Shown one piece after another: positions 1 through 7,427 of a stretch of DNA of 36,823 nucleotides (positions within the stretch are counted from its first letter, which is position 1; each line of letters starts with the position of its first letter). The notes under the pieces were generated by a model. That model was not told the origin of the DNA, did not search any database, and was given only the letters and a program-made list of their open reading frames with translations. This DNA is from Chitinophagales bacterium (lineage in GTDB: Bacteria > Bacteroidota > Bacteroidia > Chitinophagales > BACL12), in assembly GCA_019694895.1 (NCBI GenBank), contig JAIBBA010000014.1, positions 1-36,823 of the forward strand, read 5' to 3'. Made by a program: the position numbers and the translations under genes.

Positions 1-262
1 CTATACGTTTCTTGAGCGCCAATAGCTGCTTGGTGTCGCTGTCTGTTTCTACGACTACCCGTTCCTTTTTCTTTCCCATGACACCAAATTTACTCATCCA
101 CCGAAAAACACTGGTCCTGGACACCTCATATTCTCGGCAAATTTCACTGATGGTCGTCCGGCCAGACGTTATCTCCCTGACTTTCAACTTCTTAAACTCA
201 ACACTGAAGGACCGTAATCTCCGATCCTTGACACTAGTAGAAAATTGTTTTTTGTAACTCAT
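1..262 (-). CDS. IS3-type transposase OrfA, N-terminal part (partial)
   Basis: The minus strand is open from an ATG at 262-260 to the window edge, giving 87 codons with no stop. Residues about 20-55 form a helix-turn-helix of the transposase_8/IS3 OrfA type (ITSGRTTISEICREYEVSR, then a VFRWM recognition helix). A basic stretch (GKKKER) follows, then an acidic and Leu-rich start of what would be the leucine-zipper segment (KQLLALKKRI). OrfA proteins of IS3-family elements bind the terminal repeats and supply the N-terminus of an OrfAB fusion transposase. The rest, including the DDE integrase OrfB, would lie outside the window, so intactness cannot be judged. The family call rests on motif recognition. 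The element's end is probably between 262 and about 320, just before the heptamer array. Confidence 0.75.
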   Translation of the reverse strand, partial: MSYKKQFSTSVKDRRLRSFSVEFKKLKVREITSGRTTISEICREYEVSRTSVFRWMSKFGVMGKKKERVVVETDSDTKQLLALKKRI

Positions 263-323
263 TTTGACTCGTTTTTATGGTTATTGCCCTTAAAAACGGT
301 CAACTTATTTCAGGCATTGACAA

Positions 324-484
324 GTATCAGGTATCAGGTATCAGGTATCAAGTATCAGGTATCAGGTATCAAGTATCAGGTATCAGGTATCAGGTATCAG
401 GTATCAAGTATCAGGTATCAAGTATCAGGTATCAGGTATCAAGTATCAGGTATCAGGTATCAAGTATCAAGTATCAGGTATCAA
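324..484. repeat. Heptamer tandem array, 23 perfect-length GTATCAR units
   Basis: This is 161 bases, exactly 23 x 7. Every unit is GTATCAG or GTATCAA. The A variant occurs in units 4, 7, 12, 14, 17, 20, 21 and 23, and no other base varies. Because 7 is not a multiple of 3 and the unit creates no stop, more than one frame is open and gives repetitive YQVSGIR-like peptides. These are phantom reading frames. The array sits between the IS-like end and a second satellite. Confidence 0.97.
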
Positions 485-548
485 ATGCATGTTCGCATCG
501 TATACCCGATTCTCAAGTACGCACCACACTCACGACTCACGATTCACC

Positions 549-594
549 ACTCACCCACTCACCCACTCACCCACTCACCCACTCACCCACTCAC
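549..594. repeat. Octamer tandem array (ACTCACCC)
   Basis: Five perfect ACTCACCC copies (549-588) are followed by a partial sixth copy that drifts into the next array. The bases just upstream (about 526-548) are looser CTCACGA/TTCACCA variants of the same theme, so the array looks eroded on its left side. Confidence 0.93.
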
Positions 595-640
595 TCTCTC
601 CTCTCTCCTCTCTCCTCTCTCCTCTCTCCTTTCTCCTCCA
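594..640. repeat. Pyrimidine heptamer array (TCTCTCC-like)
   Basis: About six head-to-tail copies of a CT-only heptamer (TCTCTCC permutations) directly abut the octamer array, with one unit carrying TTT. The plus strand is pure pyrimidine throughout. It is a third unrelated satellite unit in the same roughly 320-bp block. Confidence 0.9.
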
Positions 641-809
641 ATTCAATTATCTTTGCTCAATCAATTATTGCATATGATCCTTTAATCAGGATGCTTCCAC
701 TTTAACACATTGTTTAGCATCCACAATTTATTTTTCTTTCTGCACTGTGGTGGATGAGCTGCATGGAAAAGGTAATTTCTTATAATTTATTATTTTGAAA
801 GGCATAGGC
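641..809. other. Spacer between the satellite block and the MATE gene
   Basis: AT-rich non-coding spacer of about 170 bases. No convincing TAnnTTTG promoter or hairpin was seen. A weak TTATTTTG sequence ends at 797, and a short purine run (GAAAGG, 797-802) lies eight bases before the ATG at 810 and may act as the ribosome binding site. Confidence 0.5.
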
Positions 810-2195
810 ATGCGTAAATTTTTTCAATTATTAGGTCAGGCCCTAAAGGGCGAAAATATAGATACTACTAAAGGGAAATTAGATACTGTAATTTTTCTTC
901 TTGCAGTACCCATGATATTTGAAATGGGTATGGAGAGTTTGTTTGCGGTAGTCGATATTTTCTTTGTCAGCAAAGTTGGTGTAGAAGCAGTTGCCGTTGT
1001 TGGACTGACAGAAAGTACACTTACCATTGTGTATTCAATTGGGTTCGGATTGAGTATGGGCGCAACGGCGATGGTGGCGAGGAGAGTAGGTGAAAATAAT
1101 CCAAAAGGAGCCGCAGAAGCCGCCATGCAGGCTATTTACATAGGATTGGCCATTGCAGCTGCAGTATCATTGGTTGGTATATTTTTCCCTGAAAATCTGT
1201 TGCGCGCCATGGGTGCAAGTGATCAGATGATACAAAATGGAGTCGGTTATACTCGATGGATGCTTACCGGAAATTTTGCCATTGTTTTATTGTTTTTAAA
1301 TAATGGAATTTTTCGTGGAGCAGGTGATGCCGGCATCGCAATGCGCAGTTTGATCATTTCAAATGGAATCAATATTGTACTGGATCCTTTGTTCATTTTT
1401 GGAATATGGATATTTCCTGAATTGGGAGTGCAAGGCGCGGCAGTGGCAACAACAATAGGTAGAAGTATTGGTGTAATATATCAGTTCTATCACCTCACAA
1501 ATGGAAAATCACTGGTGCATCTGAAAGGGAAAATCTGGCAATTAAAAACAGATATTGTGAGAAGGATAGTCATACTATCTTCAGGTAGTGCCGGTCAATT
1601 TATTATTGCTTCGGCTAGTTGGATTTTTTTAATGCGCATCATGTCGCAATTTGGCGAGGAAACATTAGCAGGTTATACCACGGCAATACGCATTTTAGTT
1701 TTTTCAATTTTGCCGGCTTGGGGAATTTCGAATGCCGCTGCAACGTTAATGGGGCAAAATCTTGGTGCAAATCAACCAGAACGAGCCGAAAAGGGTGTAT
1801 GGCGAACAGCATATTTTAATATGTTGTTTATGGCAGTGGTGACAGTGATTTTTGTCGGGTTTCCTGAGTTTTTCATGCGCATATTTAATTCAGATGATGC
1901 CGTTGTAAATCAGGGCGTTACATGCTTGCGGATTGTTTGTATCGGATATATCGCTTATGGATATGAAATGGTTCTGGCCAATGCCATAAACGGTGCAGGT
2001 GATACTCGAACACCTACCATCATCAATGTATTTGGATTCTGGATATTGCAAATACCATTAGCCTGGTTTATGGCTATTCAGCTTGACCTTGGCTCGCCAG
2101 GGGTATATGCCGCTGTGCCTATTTCTGAAGCAGTGATGGCTGTTATTTATGTCTATATCTTCAGACAAGGAAAGTGGAAATTGGTAAAAATTTAA
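810..2195 (+). CDS. MATE-family multidrug/Na+ efflux transporter
   Basis: A 461-residue inner-membrane protein with about 12 hydrophobic segments, the usual MATE size and NorM/DinF-like pattern. Diagnostic stretches are PMIFEMGMESLFAVVDIFFV in the first helix, the conserved FRGAGDAG loop near the end of the N-terminal half, and the repeat-related NAINGAGDTRTPT in the C-terminal half. This internal pseudo-symmetry is typical of the family. MATE transporters export cationic drugs or metabolites in exchange for Na+ or H+; the substrate cannot be read from the sequence. The frame is open upstream to a TTG at 795, but ATG at 810 was preferred because an AAAGG run sits just before it. It stands alone, with a satellite block upstream and a MITE-like element downstream. 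Confidence 0.93.
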   Translation: MRKFFQLLGQALKGENIDTTKGKLDTVIFLLAVPMIFEMGMESLFAVVDIFFVSKVGVEAVAVVGLTESTLTIVYSIGFGLSMGATAMVARRVGENNPKGAAEAAMQAIYIGLAIAAAVSLVGIFFPENLLRAMGASDQMIQNGVGYTRWMLTGNFAIVLLFLNNGIFRGAGDAGIAMRSLIISNGINIVLDPLFIFGIWIFPELGVQGAAVATTIGRSIGVIYQFYHLTNGKSLVHLKGKIWQLKTDIVRRIVILSSGSAGQFIIASASWIFLMRIMSQFGEETLAGYTTAIRILVFSILPAWGISNAAATLMGQNLGANQPERAEKGVWRTAYFNMLFMAVVTVIFVGFPEFFMRIFNSDDAVVNQGVTCLRIVCIGYIAYGYEMVLANAINGAGDTRTPTIINVFGFWILQIPLAWFMAIQLDLGSPGVYAAVPISEAVMAVIYVYIFRQGKWKLVKI

Positions 2196-2220
2196 TTCAT
2201 TATCTTTTTGTGATTGTATG

Positions 2221-2388
2221 TAGAACTCATCTCAAAAATACCTTTGGCGTCTTTTCTGCGTCTTCGCTCTTTATCCATCGTTACTTGAATTGCCCTTACA
2301 ACCTCCAGTAGGGGCGACTTCAAGCGCCTCGGCTAAAGCGCGAATACTTGAAAATGCTAAATCAAACCTATTTTTGAGATGAGTTCTA
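2221..2388. mobile_element. MITE-like element with perfect 20-bp terminal inverted repeats
   Basis: TAGAACTCATCTCAAAAATA at 2221-2240 is repeated exactly as its reverse complement at 2369-2388, enclosing 128 bases with no reading frame. The outermost bases of both arms are TA, so an 18-bp repeat flanked by a TA duplication fits insertion by an IS630/Tc1-mariner-type transposase. The interior has a second imperfect inverted repeat (CTTGAA...GCCC near 2284-2295 against GGGGC..CTTCAAG near 2312-2325). No transposase is present, so movement would need an element elsewhere. Family assignment is inference; the repeat itself is read directly. Confidence 0.7.
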
Positions 2389-2465
2389 GTAATTACCGTT
2401 GAATTTTGGCTTTGTGGGAGATGAAAACGAAAAAATGCCAATTTTTTTCCGATTCTCCTATGAAA

Positions 2466-2481
2466 AACGGGTTTAAACCCG
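2466..2481. repeat. 16-bp perfect palindrome ACGGGTTTAAACCCGT
   Basis: A perfect self-complementary 16-mer in the gap between the MITE-like element and the next gene. With no loop it would form a cruciform or a dimeric protein-binding site rather than a good RNA terminator. It lies 78 bases before the start codon at 2559, so an operator role is possible but unproven. Confidence 0.6.
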
Positions 2482-2558
2482 TAGTTTAGTAAATAATGAT
2501 AATTTGAATTTTATTTCATATTAGCATTAATTCAATATAAACCCCAAAATATCTGCGC

Positions 2559-4418
2559 ATGAAAAATCCCATGTCACTCATTAAAAAATCAACCTGCGTA
2601 GCATTGCTTGCTTTTGCCTTCGCACCTGCATTTGCTCAATCGGATATTGCTGATCCGGCATTTTCCTCGGATGGTGAATACCTTTCCATGTTGCGATCCG
2701 ACTACTTGTGGGATAATGATTTTGTCGATGAAGCAGGCAGCATTACCTATTGGCTGAATGAACCTACAGGAACAGGAACTACGAATTACATTTTGCGCGT
2801 ACTTGCAGATGGCACGCCTGATCTTACCTTGGGTTTGTTTGGGATTAAGGCATTGGAAAGTGCATTAATTGAAAATCCCTGCGACCTTCCCGGCGAGGAA
2901 AATTGTCATACTACTACAGATATCACAAAGGCTATTTCTCTTCCCGGAGGTAAGTTCCTGATTGGAGGTATGTCGTATGAATCTGATCCAATTTTCTCTT
3001 CATGGTTTGTAGCACAATACCTGGCTGACGGAACACTTGATGCAAGTTTTAGCGATAACGGTGTAATATTTGGTCCAATCGGAAAAATTCACAGTGTAAC
3101 CGGACTTGGAATAGATGCGGATGGAAAAATTCTTGTTTTGATTGAAGATTATTCATCAGAGCGATCTGAAATCATGCGTTTGAATGCAGATGGTTCCTTC
3201 GATGATACTTTTGGTATAGATGGGCTTTCTATATTGCCGGATTTTACGATCAACTGCAATGATGATATAAAAACTGATGCATCGGGTAATATCTATCTTG
3301 CGGGAAATAATAGTATGCCCGGCGATATTGTAAGACTAACCTCAGATGGTGCACTGGATATGAGTTTTGGTGATGAGGGCAGGGTCGCGTTCGATACCAT
3401 TGATTTTCATATAGAAGCTTTCCGAATTGATGATGCAGGAATTGTAGCTGCCGGGGAAATAGAATTATTCGTTCCATCGCAGTTCTGTCTGCTTCGATTT
3501 GATCTTGACGGCAATCCTGATTTGTCATTTTCGGGCGACGGGCATCAATTTTATATTCCGGATTCAATAACACCTTGTCCAAATTACATTTCGTCAGCTG
3601 CCGTGATTTCAGAAGCAAATGAATTTTATATCAGTCTGAATGAAAATGCTCCCGACCATTATACTTCACCAATTATTTTCAAATTTGATGCGGATGGAAA
3701 TATAGATCTGTCGTTTTCAGAATTGGGATGGACATGGTTGTCGGATGCAATTAACCGAGATATTAAGCTTGATGCTGATCAACGATTGATTGTTAGTTCA
3801 GAGCAATATGATGCATTATTTGGCGATCACTATATTCAGATACATCGTTTGCTGACAGATGGAACTATCACCGGCACTGAAGCACTGTTGCCATGTATGA
3901 TTGATGAAGTTTGCAACGGGATAGATGATAATGAAAATGGGATTGTGGATGAAGATCTTCCTATGAATGTCTTCTATGCCGACTTAGATGGAGACTCTTA
4001 CGGAAACCCTGAGGCGCCGGCGGTTACCTGTGCATTGGAGTTGCCCGGCTACGTGATGGAAAATACTGATTGCGATGATACAAATGCCCTGATTAACAGT
4101 GGTGCTGAGGAATTAATTGATGGTCTCGATAATAATTGCAATGGTCTCGTAGATGAGGGCACTGATGTGCATAATATGCAAGTGCAATTCGCGATTTATC
4201 CTAATCCCACAGATGGAATATTATATATTGAAACAAACAATTCAACAGAGGGATTGCTGACTATTGTAAATGCAACAGGCCAGGAAGTGCTTAGATATAA
4301 AACCCCACTTACCGGTCCCATTATTGATCTGACCTCCCTTCCTGACGGTATGTATATTGTAAATGTTTGCTATCAGAATGTTTGCGATGCGCAATTGTTA
4401 GTGCTTAGCAGAAATTAA
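2559..4418 (+). CDS. Secreted delta-60 repeat/MopE-motif protein with T9SS sorting domain
   Basis: 619 residues. A Sec signal peptide ends at about AFAQ (residue 27). Residues about 40-440 carry delta-60-like repeats with the NADGSFDDTFG/TSDGALDMSFG/DADGNIDLSF pattern, which build a propeller-like fold. Residues about 450-540 contain the Cys/Asp-rich MopE-type putative metal-binding motif (CNGIDDNENGIVDE, DLDGDSYGNP, DCDDTNA, DGLDNNCNGLVDE). The last 75 residues are a T9SS type A sorting domain (IYPNPTDG, NATGQEV, SLPDGMYIV). The product should be exported by Sec, then passed through the T9SS and anchored or released at the surface. The Asp-rich loops suggest Ca2+ binding. The biological target is unknown. 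It appears to be monocistronic, followed by a hairpin terminator. Confidence 0.92.
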   Translation: MKNPMSLIKKSTCVALLAFAFAPAFAQSDIADPAFSSDGEYLSMLRSDYLWDNDFVDEAGSITYWLNEPTGTGTTNYILRVLADGTPDLTLGLFGIKALESALIENPCDLPGEENCHTTTDITKAISLPGGKFLIGGMSYESDPIFSSWFVAQYLADGTLDASFSDNGVIFGPIGKIHSVTGLGIDADGKILVLIEDYSSERSEIMRLNADGSFDDTFGIDGLSILPDFTINCNDDIKTDASGNIYLAGNNSMPGDIVRLTSDGALDMSFGDEGRVAFDTIDFHIEAFRIDDAGIVAAGEIELFVPSQFCLLRFDLDGNPDLSFSGDGHQFYIPDSITPCPNYISSAAVISEANEFYISLNENAPDHYTSPIIFKFDADGNIDLSFSELGWTWLSDAINRDIKLDADQRLIVSSEQYDALFGDHYIQIHRLLTDGTITGTEALLPCMIDEVCNGIDDNENGIVDEDLPMNVFYADLDGDSYGNPEAPAVTCALELPGYVMENTDCDDTNALINSGAEELIDGLDNNCNGLVDEGTDVHNMQVQFAIYPNPTDGILYIETNNSTEGLLTIVNATGQEVLRYKTPLTGPIIDLTSLPDGMYIVNVCYQNVCDAQLLVLSRN

Positions 4419-4428
4419 TAAATGTATT

Positions 4429-4473
4429 AAAAAAAATACACCAGGTTTAATGTAAGTCCGGTGTATTTTTTTT
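4429..4473. terminator. Bidirectional hairpin terminator
   Basis: Inverted repeat with outer A8/T8 tracts and arms AAAAAAAATACACC (4429-4442) and GGTGTATTTTTTTT (4460-4473). It lies between the convergent genes ending at 4418 (plus) and 4506 (minus) and can serve both. Confidence 0.85.
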
Positions 4474-4505
4474 GTCTATTATTTTAGTGTATCTCGATCT
4501 GCCAA

Positions 4506-4955
4506 TTAATCATTGAGCATTTTTTCACCATGCACTTCAATATTTTCATATAACCCAAGGCCACCCCAGAAAGTATTTAGCAGAATATGTGTATCGTCAG
4601 TGAATTCTCCTGAATGCGTATAGCTTGTTCCATAGGAATACGGTTCAATTGCACCTGATTCATCTACATGGCATATCACTGTCCAATTGTTATATGAAAT
4701 AGTGAGCCAAGCCTTTTCGTCGGCAGCGATCTCGTATGATTCTATTGGGGTTGTGGCATTTGCCTCATCGCCCTCTTGATATCGCGATATGGTGCCGGTG
4801 CATAGCAGTGTGTCTGTGGCATAGGCTACGCCTAAACTGTCATATTCCAAATAGTATAGTTCAAAATTGTACTCACCGGTATAATCTTTGACATACGCGT
4901 AGCGGCAGGATGTAATCAAACAGATACAAATGGATACCCAAAGCAATGTTTTCAT
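4506..4955 (-). CDS. Hypothetical small lipoprotein
   Basis: 149 residues. The N-terminus has a short hydrophobic signal and a lipobox-like ITSC with Cys at 17, so a lipid-anchored envelope protein is likely. The rest is polar, Tyr- and Glu-rich and probably beta-sheet (ISRYQEGDEANATTP, WLTISYNNWTVICHVDESG), resembling small lipocalin-like or META-like envelope lipoproteins, but no family was recognised. It is the last gene of a minus-strand run, 50 bases downstream of the DinB-like gene, and shares the terminator at 4429-4473. Confidence 0.75.
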   Translation of the reverse strand: MKTLLWVSICICLITSCRYAYVKDYTGEYNFELYYLEYDSLGVAYATDTLLCTGTISRYQEGDEANATTPIESYEIAADEKAWLTISYNNWTVICHVDESGAIEPYSYGTSYTHSGEFTDDTHILLNTFWGGLGLYENIEVHGEKMLND

Positions 4956-5005
4956 ATTCGAGCATTTTATGTGAGGAAGTAAGGTGATTTGTAATTAGAT
5001 ATTCA

Positions 5006-5530
5006 TTATTGCCGACTTACAATCTGCACATGCGCCAAATGATGATCACAATGCCAGGCATAAAGTGCGAGTAAGGTGAATAATGACATCTCTCTGTTTT
5101 GTTGTGGATGAAATACCGTGCGTTGAAAATCAGCTTCTGACATATTGCGCAATAGCGAGGTCCATCTGGCATGCAATCCTTCAATGATCATCAGGGAATA
5201 TGCGATATCTGTTTTGAGATAATCCGACATTTCAGCCCAAGCTGCTTCCTCGTAAGGTTTTATTGTTGGATTGTCCTCTGTGAGTCCCAGTTTGAATCGA
5301 ATAAAACTATTCATGTGGCTATCCGCACAATGATGTACCACTTGTCGAACTGACCAACCACCGGGTCTGTAAGGTGCATTGAGTTGCGCTTCAGACATAA
5401 CTAAAACAGTTGCCTTCAGTTTTTCAGGAAAGCTTGCAATGGTATCAATAAATGCAGGCATACGGGCAGCATTGAACTCAGCGGGACGTTGAAATTTGCC
5501 AACAGGGTATTGCAGATCAGTAGTGGTCAT
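5006..5530 (-). CDS. DinB/YfiT-like putative metal-dependent hydrolase or bacillithiol transferase
   Basis: 174 residues, the normal length for the YfiT/BstA branch of the DinB four-helix superfamily. The opening LQYPVGKFQRP and the GGWSVRQVVHHCADSH motif are typical. The three metal-ligand histidines can be placed at His67, His160 and His164 (WHCDHHLAH), the arrangement described for Bacillus YfiT. The family comprises metal-dependent thiol S-transferases or hydrolases acting in the cytoplasm; the real thiol cofactor in this organism is unknown. The start codon is 12 bases after the stop of the lipoprotein gene at 5543-5998, so the two are almost certainly cotranscribed. Confidence 0.9.
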   Translation of the reverse strand: MTTTDLQYPVGKFQRPAEFNAARMPAFIDTIASFPEKLKATVLVMSEAQLNAPYRPGGWSVRQVVHHCADSHMNSFIRFKLGLTEDNPTIKPYEEAAWAEMSDYLKTDIAYSLMIIEGLHARWTSLLRNMSEADFQRTVFHPQQNREMSLFTLLALYAWHCDHHLAHVQIVSRQ

Positions 5531-5542
5531 ATCTTTCGCGGT

Positions 5543-5998
5543 TTATTGAAATGGCATTTCAGTGCTAGCAATGGAACCAATTACAGTCGGGTGATCATTA
5601 TGTGCTATAGCATCAAATTTCGGATCACGGATAACTTTGGTATACTTATCGAGATCCCAATCACTTGATACTGCTTTGCCGATGTTTGAATGTATACCGA
5701 TATAAATAAAAGTTTTATCACCGTCCTCCGGACTAAATTCACTCAAATACGGACTTAAAATATTGATGGTGTCCCCCGTTTCCACTGAAGTGACTATGGC
5801 ATGTATATACGCGCCATCATTATCTACCTGTGCGGGACCATTGCTATAATACACCAATTTAATTTCGGCCATATCCTTTAGTGCGTCGGGTTGCATATTA
5901 AACTCGCTTAATTCCCAATAATCATAACCACTATTGCATGAAATGACAACACCCAGACTGCCGATAACTACTAAGATAGTTTGGAGGAATTTTTGCAT
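5543..5998 (-). CDS. Hypothetical lipoprotein
   Basis: 151 residues. An N-terminal hydrophobic segment is followed by VISC (Cys at about 21), a lipobox, so lipid attachment in the envelope is likely. The rest has no Cys and a globular composition with sheet-like stretches (IKLVYYSNGPAQVDNDGAY, KTFIYIGIHSNIGKAV). No family was recognised. It sits between the GNAT gene (63 bases upstream) and the DinB-like gene (12 bases downstream). Confidence 0.75.
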   Translation of the reverse strand: MQKFLQTILVVIGSLGVVISCNSGYDYWELSEFNMQPDALKDMAEIKLVYYSNGPAQVDNDGAYIHAIVTSVETGDTINILSPYLSEFSPEDGDKTFIYIGIHSNIGKAVSSDWDLDKYTKVIRDPKFDAIAHNDHPTVIGSIASTEMPFQ

Positions 5999-6061
5999 GG
6001 GAGGCGATTGGTTGTTTGGTTGATTAACGTGAATGATGCAGGTAGGGTTGTTTGCAGTATG

Positions 6062-6565
6062 TCATTTTTTACGCCTGACCGCATAAATTAGTTCATCTTC
6101 AAAAATACCATTCTTAAAAATTGTTTTCTCCAGGCGCGCTTCGAGCTTGAATCCGTTTTTCTCAAGCACTTTTTGTGAAGCTTTATTACTACCGAAAGGT
6201 CGGGCGAAAAGGCGTTCAATATCATATGTTTTGAAAGCGAAATCGATCATAAGAGGAATGGCTTTGCTCAAAATACCGTTCCTCCAGTAATCTTCCGACA
6301 GCCAATATCCCAACTCTGCATTCTTGCAATGAATATCGGTCTGCGGGTGCATGCCGATCCCACCGACAGCATGACCTTCCACCTCGATAGCAAAGATGTG
6401 GACAGGGTCGTCCTGGGTGGCAAAGTGGATGAATTTGATCCCGTCAGCTTTAGTGTAGGGGTGCGGAAACCCATTGGTCATGTTGCCTGCTATATTTGGG
6501 TTATTGGCATGTTTAACCAGATCCGGCAGGTCTTTCATGTTCCATGGGCGGAGTTTAAAGTCCAT
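6062..6565 (-). CDS. GNAT N-acetyltransferase, RimJ/RimL type
   Basis: 167 residues of cytoplasmic protein. It shows LRPWNMKDLPDLVKHANNP at the N-terminus, AELGYWLSEDYWRNGILSKA for the acetyl-CoA-binding beta4-alpha3 segment (the usual Q/RxxGxA loop is WRNGILSKA), and SNKASQKVLEKNGFK, the C-terminal hallmark of RimJ/RimL-like acetyltransferases. These transfer an acetyl group from acetyl-CoA to a protein N-terminus or small amine; the substrate is unknown. The frame extends two codons upstream to a TTG, but that TTG is part of the promoter box TATCTTTG (6576-6569), so ATG at 6565 is the only sensible start. It heads a likely operon with the lipoprotein and DinB-like genes. Confidence 0.88.
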   Translation of the reverse strand: MDFKLRPWNMKDLPDLVKHANNPNIAGNMTNGFPHPYTKADGIKFIHFATQDDPVHIFAIEVEGHAVGGIGMHPQTDIHCKNAELGYWLSEDYWRNGILSKAIPLMIDFAFKTYDIERLFARPFGSNKASQKVLEKNGFKLEARLEKTIFKNGIFEDELIYAVRRKK

Positions 6566-6568
6566 TAT

Positions 6569-6576
6569 CAAAGATA
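6569..6576 (-). promoter_or_regulatory. Bacteroidota -7 box TATCTTTG for the GNAT gene
   Basis: The minus strand reads TATCTTTG, then ATA, then ATG. Only three bases separate the box from the start codon, so transcription would begin at or next to the ATG (leaderless). No clear -33 element was seen. Confidence 0.6.
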
Positions 6577-6786
6577 CTCAGTTTCAAGATGTTGCAGGAA
6601 AATATGAAGATTTGAGGTTTCAATGAGCTTCGGCTTGGTGAAAAGGTAGCTTTTATCAAAAAACTCCCGCCATCCCCCTAAACCGAGGCAGAAAGTAGAC
6701 CTATCGGGAGTGGAATAGGCTTCCCGGGACTGACCATTATCACCCCTCAAGGCCTCGAAAAAACTGATTTTTTACGTCAGATTCCT

Positions 6787-6794
6787 TACCTTTG
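6787..6794 (+). promoter_or_regulatory. Bacteroidota -7 box TACCTTTG for the cys operon
   Basis: TACCTTTG ends 18 bases before the ATG at 6813. The in-frame TTG at 6792-6794 is the last three bases of this box and therefore not a start codon. The -33 region is weak (T-rich around 6764-6773). No riboswitch-like structure fits in such a short leader. Confidence 0.65.
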
Positions 6795-6812
6795 CAGCGA
6801 TTTTTGCACACA

Positions 6813-7421
6813 ATGGCGCCTGTACAGGATAACATACATCCGATTTTTCACCGTTTGCTTCAGCGTTCCGACAAGGAGCAGTTGCTGAAACAGACCGCGA
6901 AAGTGATATGGCTGACCGGTTTAAGCGGTTCAGGAAAGAGCACTATCGCAGAGGCATTGGAGAAGGAACTGCATAAAATGGGGTTTCTGACCATGTTGCT
7001 GGATGGCGATAATATCAGGACAGGGATTAACAATAACCTGAGTTTCAGCGCTGAAGACAGAATAGAGAACATTCGTCGGATTTCGGAGGTGAGCAAGCTG
7101 TTTCTGAATTGCGGGATCATCACCATCAATTGTTTTGTGAGCCCGACAAATGAGATCAGGGCATTGGCGAAAAGCATAATTGGCGAGGCGGATTTTCTGG
7201 AAGTATATGTAAATGCACCGCTTGAAGTTTGTGAAGCTAGAGACGTGAAAGGCTTATACGCCAAGGCTCGCAAGGGGTTAATTCCCGACTTCACCGGAAT
7301 AACGGCACCTTTTGAGGCACCGGAACATCCTGCTTTGGAAATACCCACTGATAAATTAGAAATTCAGGAGGGCGTGCAACGTTTAATGGATTTTATCTTA
7401 CCTATTATATCGAATCAATAA
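6813..7421 (+). CDS. cysC: Adenylyl-sulfate (APS) kinase
   Basis: 202 residues. It phosphorylates APS with ATP to give PAPS in the cytoplasm. The Walker A loop GLSGSGKST is at about 36-44. The DGDNIR motif that binds APS follows (about residue 67), then NIRRISEVSKLFLNCG and FVSPTNEIR, and the GLYAKARKG segment before the C-terminal FEAPEHPALEI block. All the expected APS-kinase motifs are present and the length is normal. ATG at 6813 was chosen because the upstream TTG lies in the promoter box. It is the first gene of cysC-cysD-cysN, six bases before cysD. CysC is a separate protein here, not fused to CysN. Confidence 0.96.
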   Translation: MAPVQDNIHPIFHRLLQRSDKEQLLKQTAKVIWLTGLSGSGKSTIAEALEKELHKMGFLTMLLDGDNIRTGINNNLSFSAEDRIENIRRISEVSKLFLNCGIITINCFVSPTNEIRALAKSIIGEADFLEVYVNAPLEVCEARDVKGLYAKARKGLIPDFTGITAPFEAPEHPALEIPTDKLEIQEGVQRLMDFILPIISNQ

Positions 7422-7427
7422 TTTACC

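Noticed and set aside
324-484. CRISPR array
   Set aside because: The units are 7 bases with no spacers, far too short for CRISPR repeats, and no cas gene is nearby.
245-705. Open frames giving YQVSGIR- and SPLSSLL-type peptides
   Set aside because: They are read through the heptamer, octamer and CT arrays in different frames. The unit lengths simply create no stops, and there is no promoter or domain.
6787-6812. Riboswitch or attenuator before the cys operon
   Set aside because: The promoter box ends only 18 bases before the ATG, leaving no room for a structured leader.
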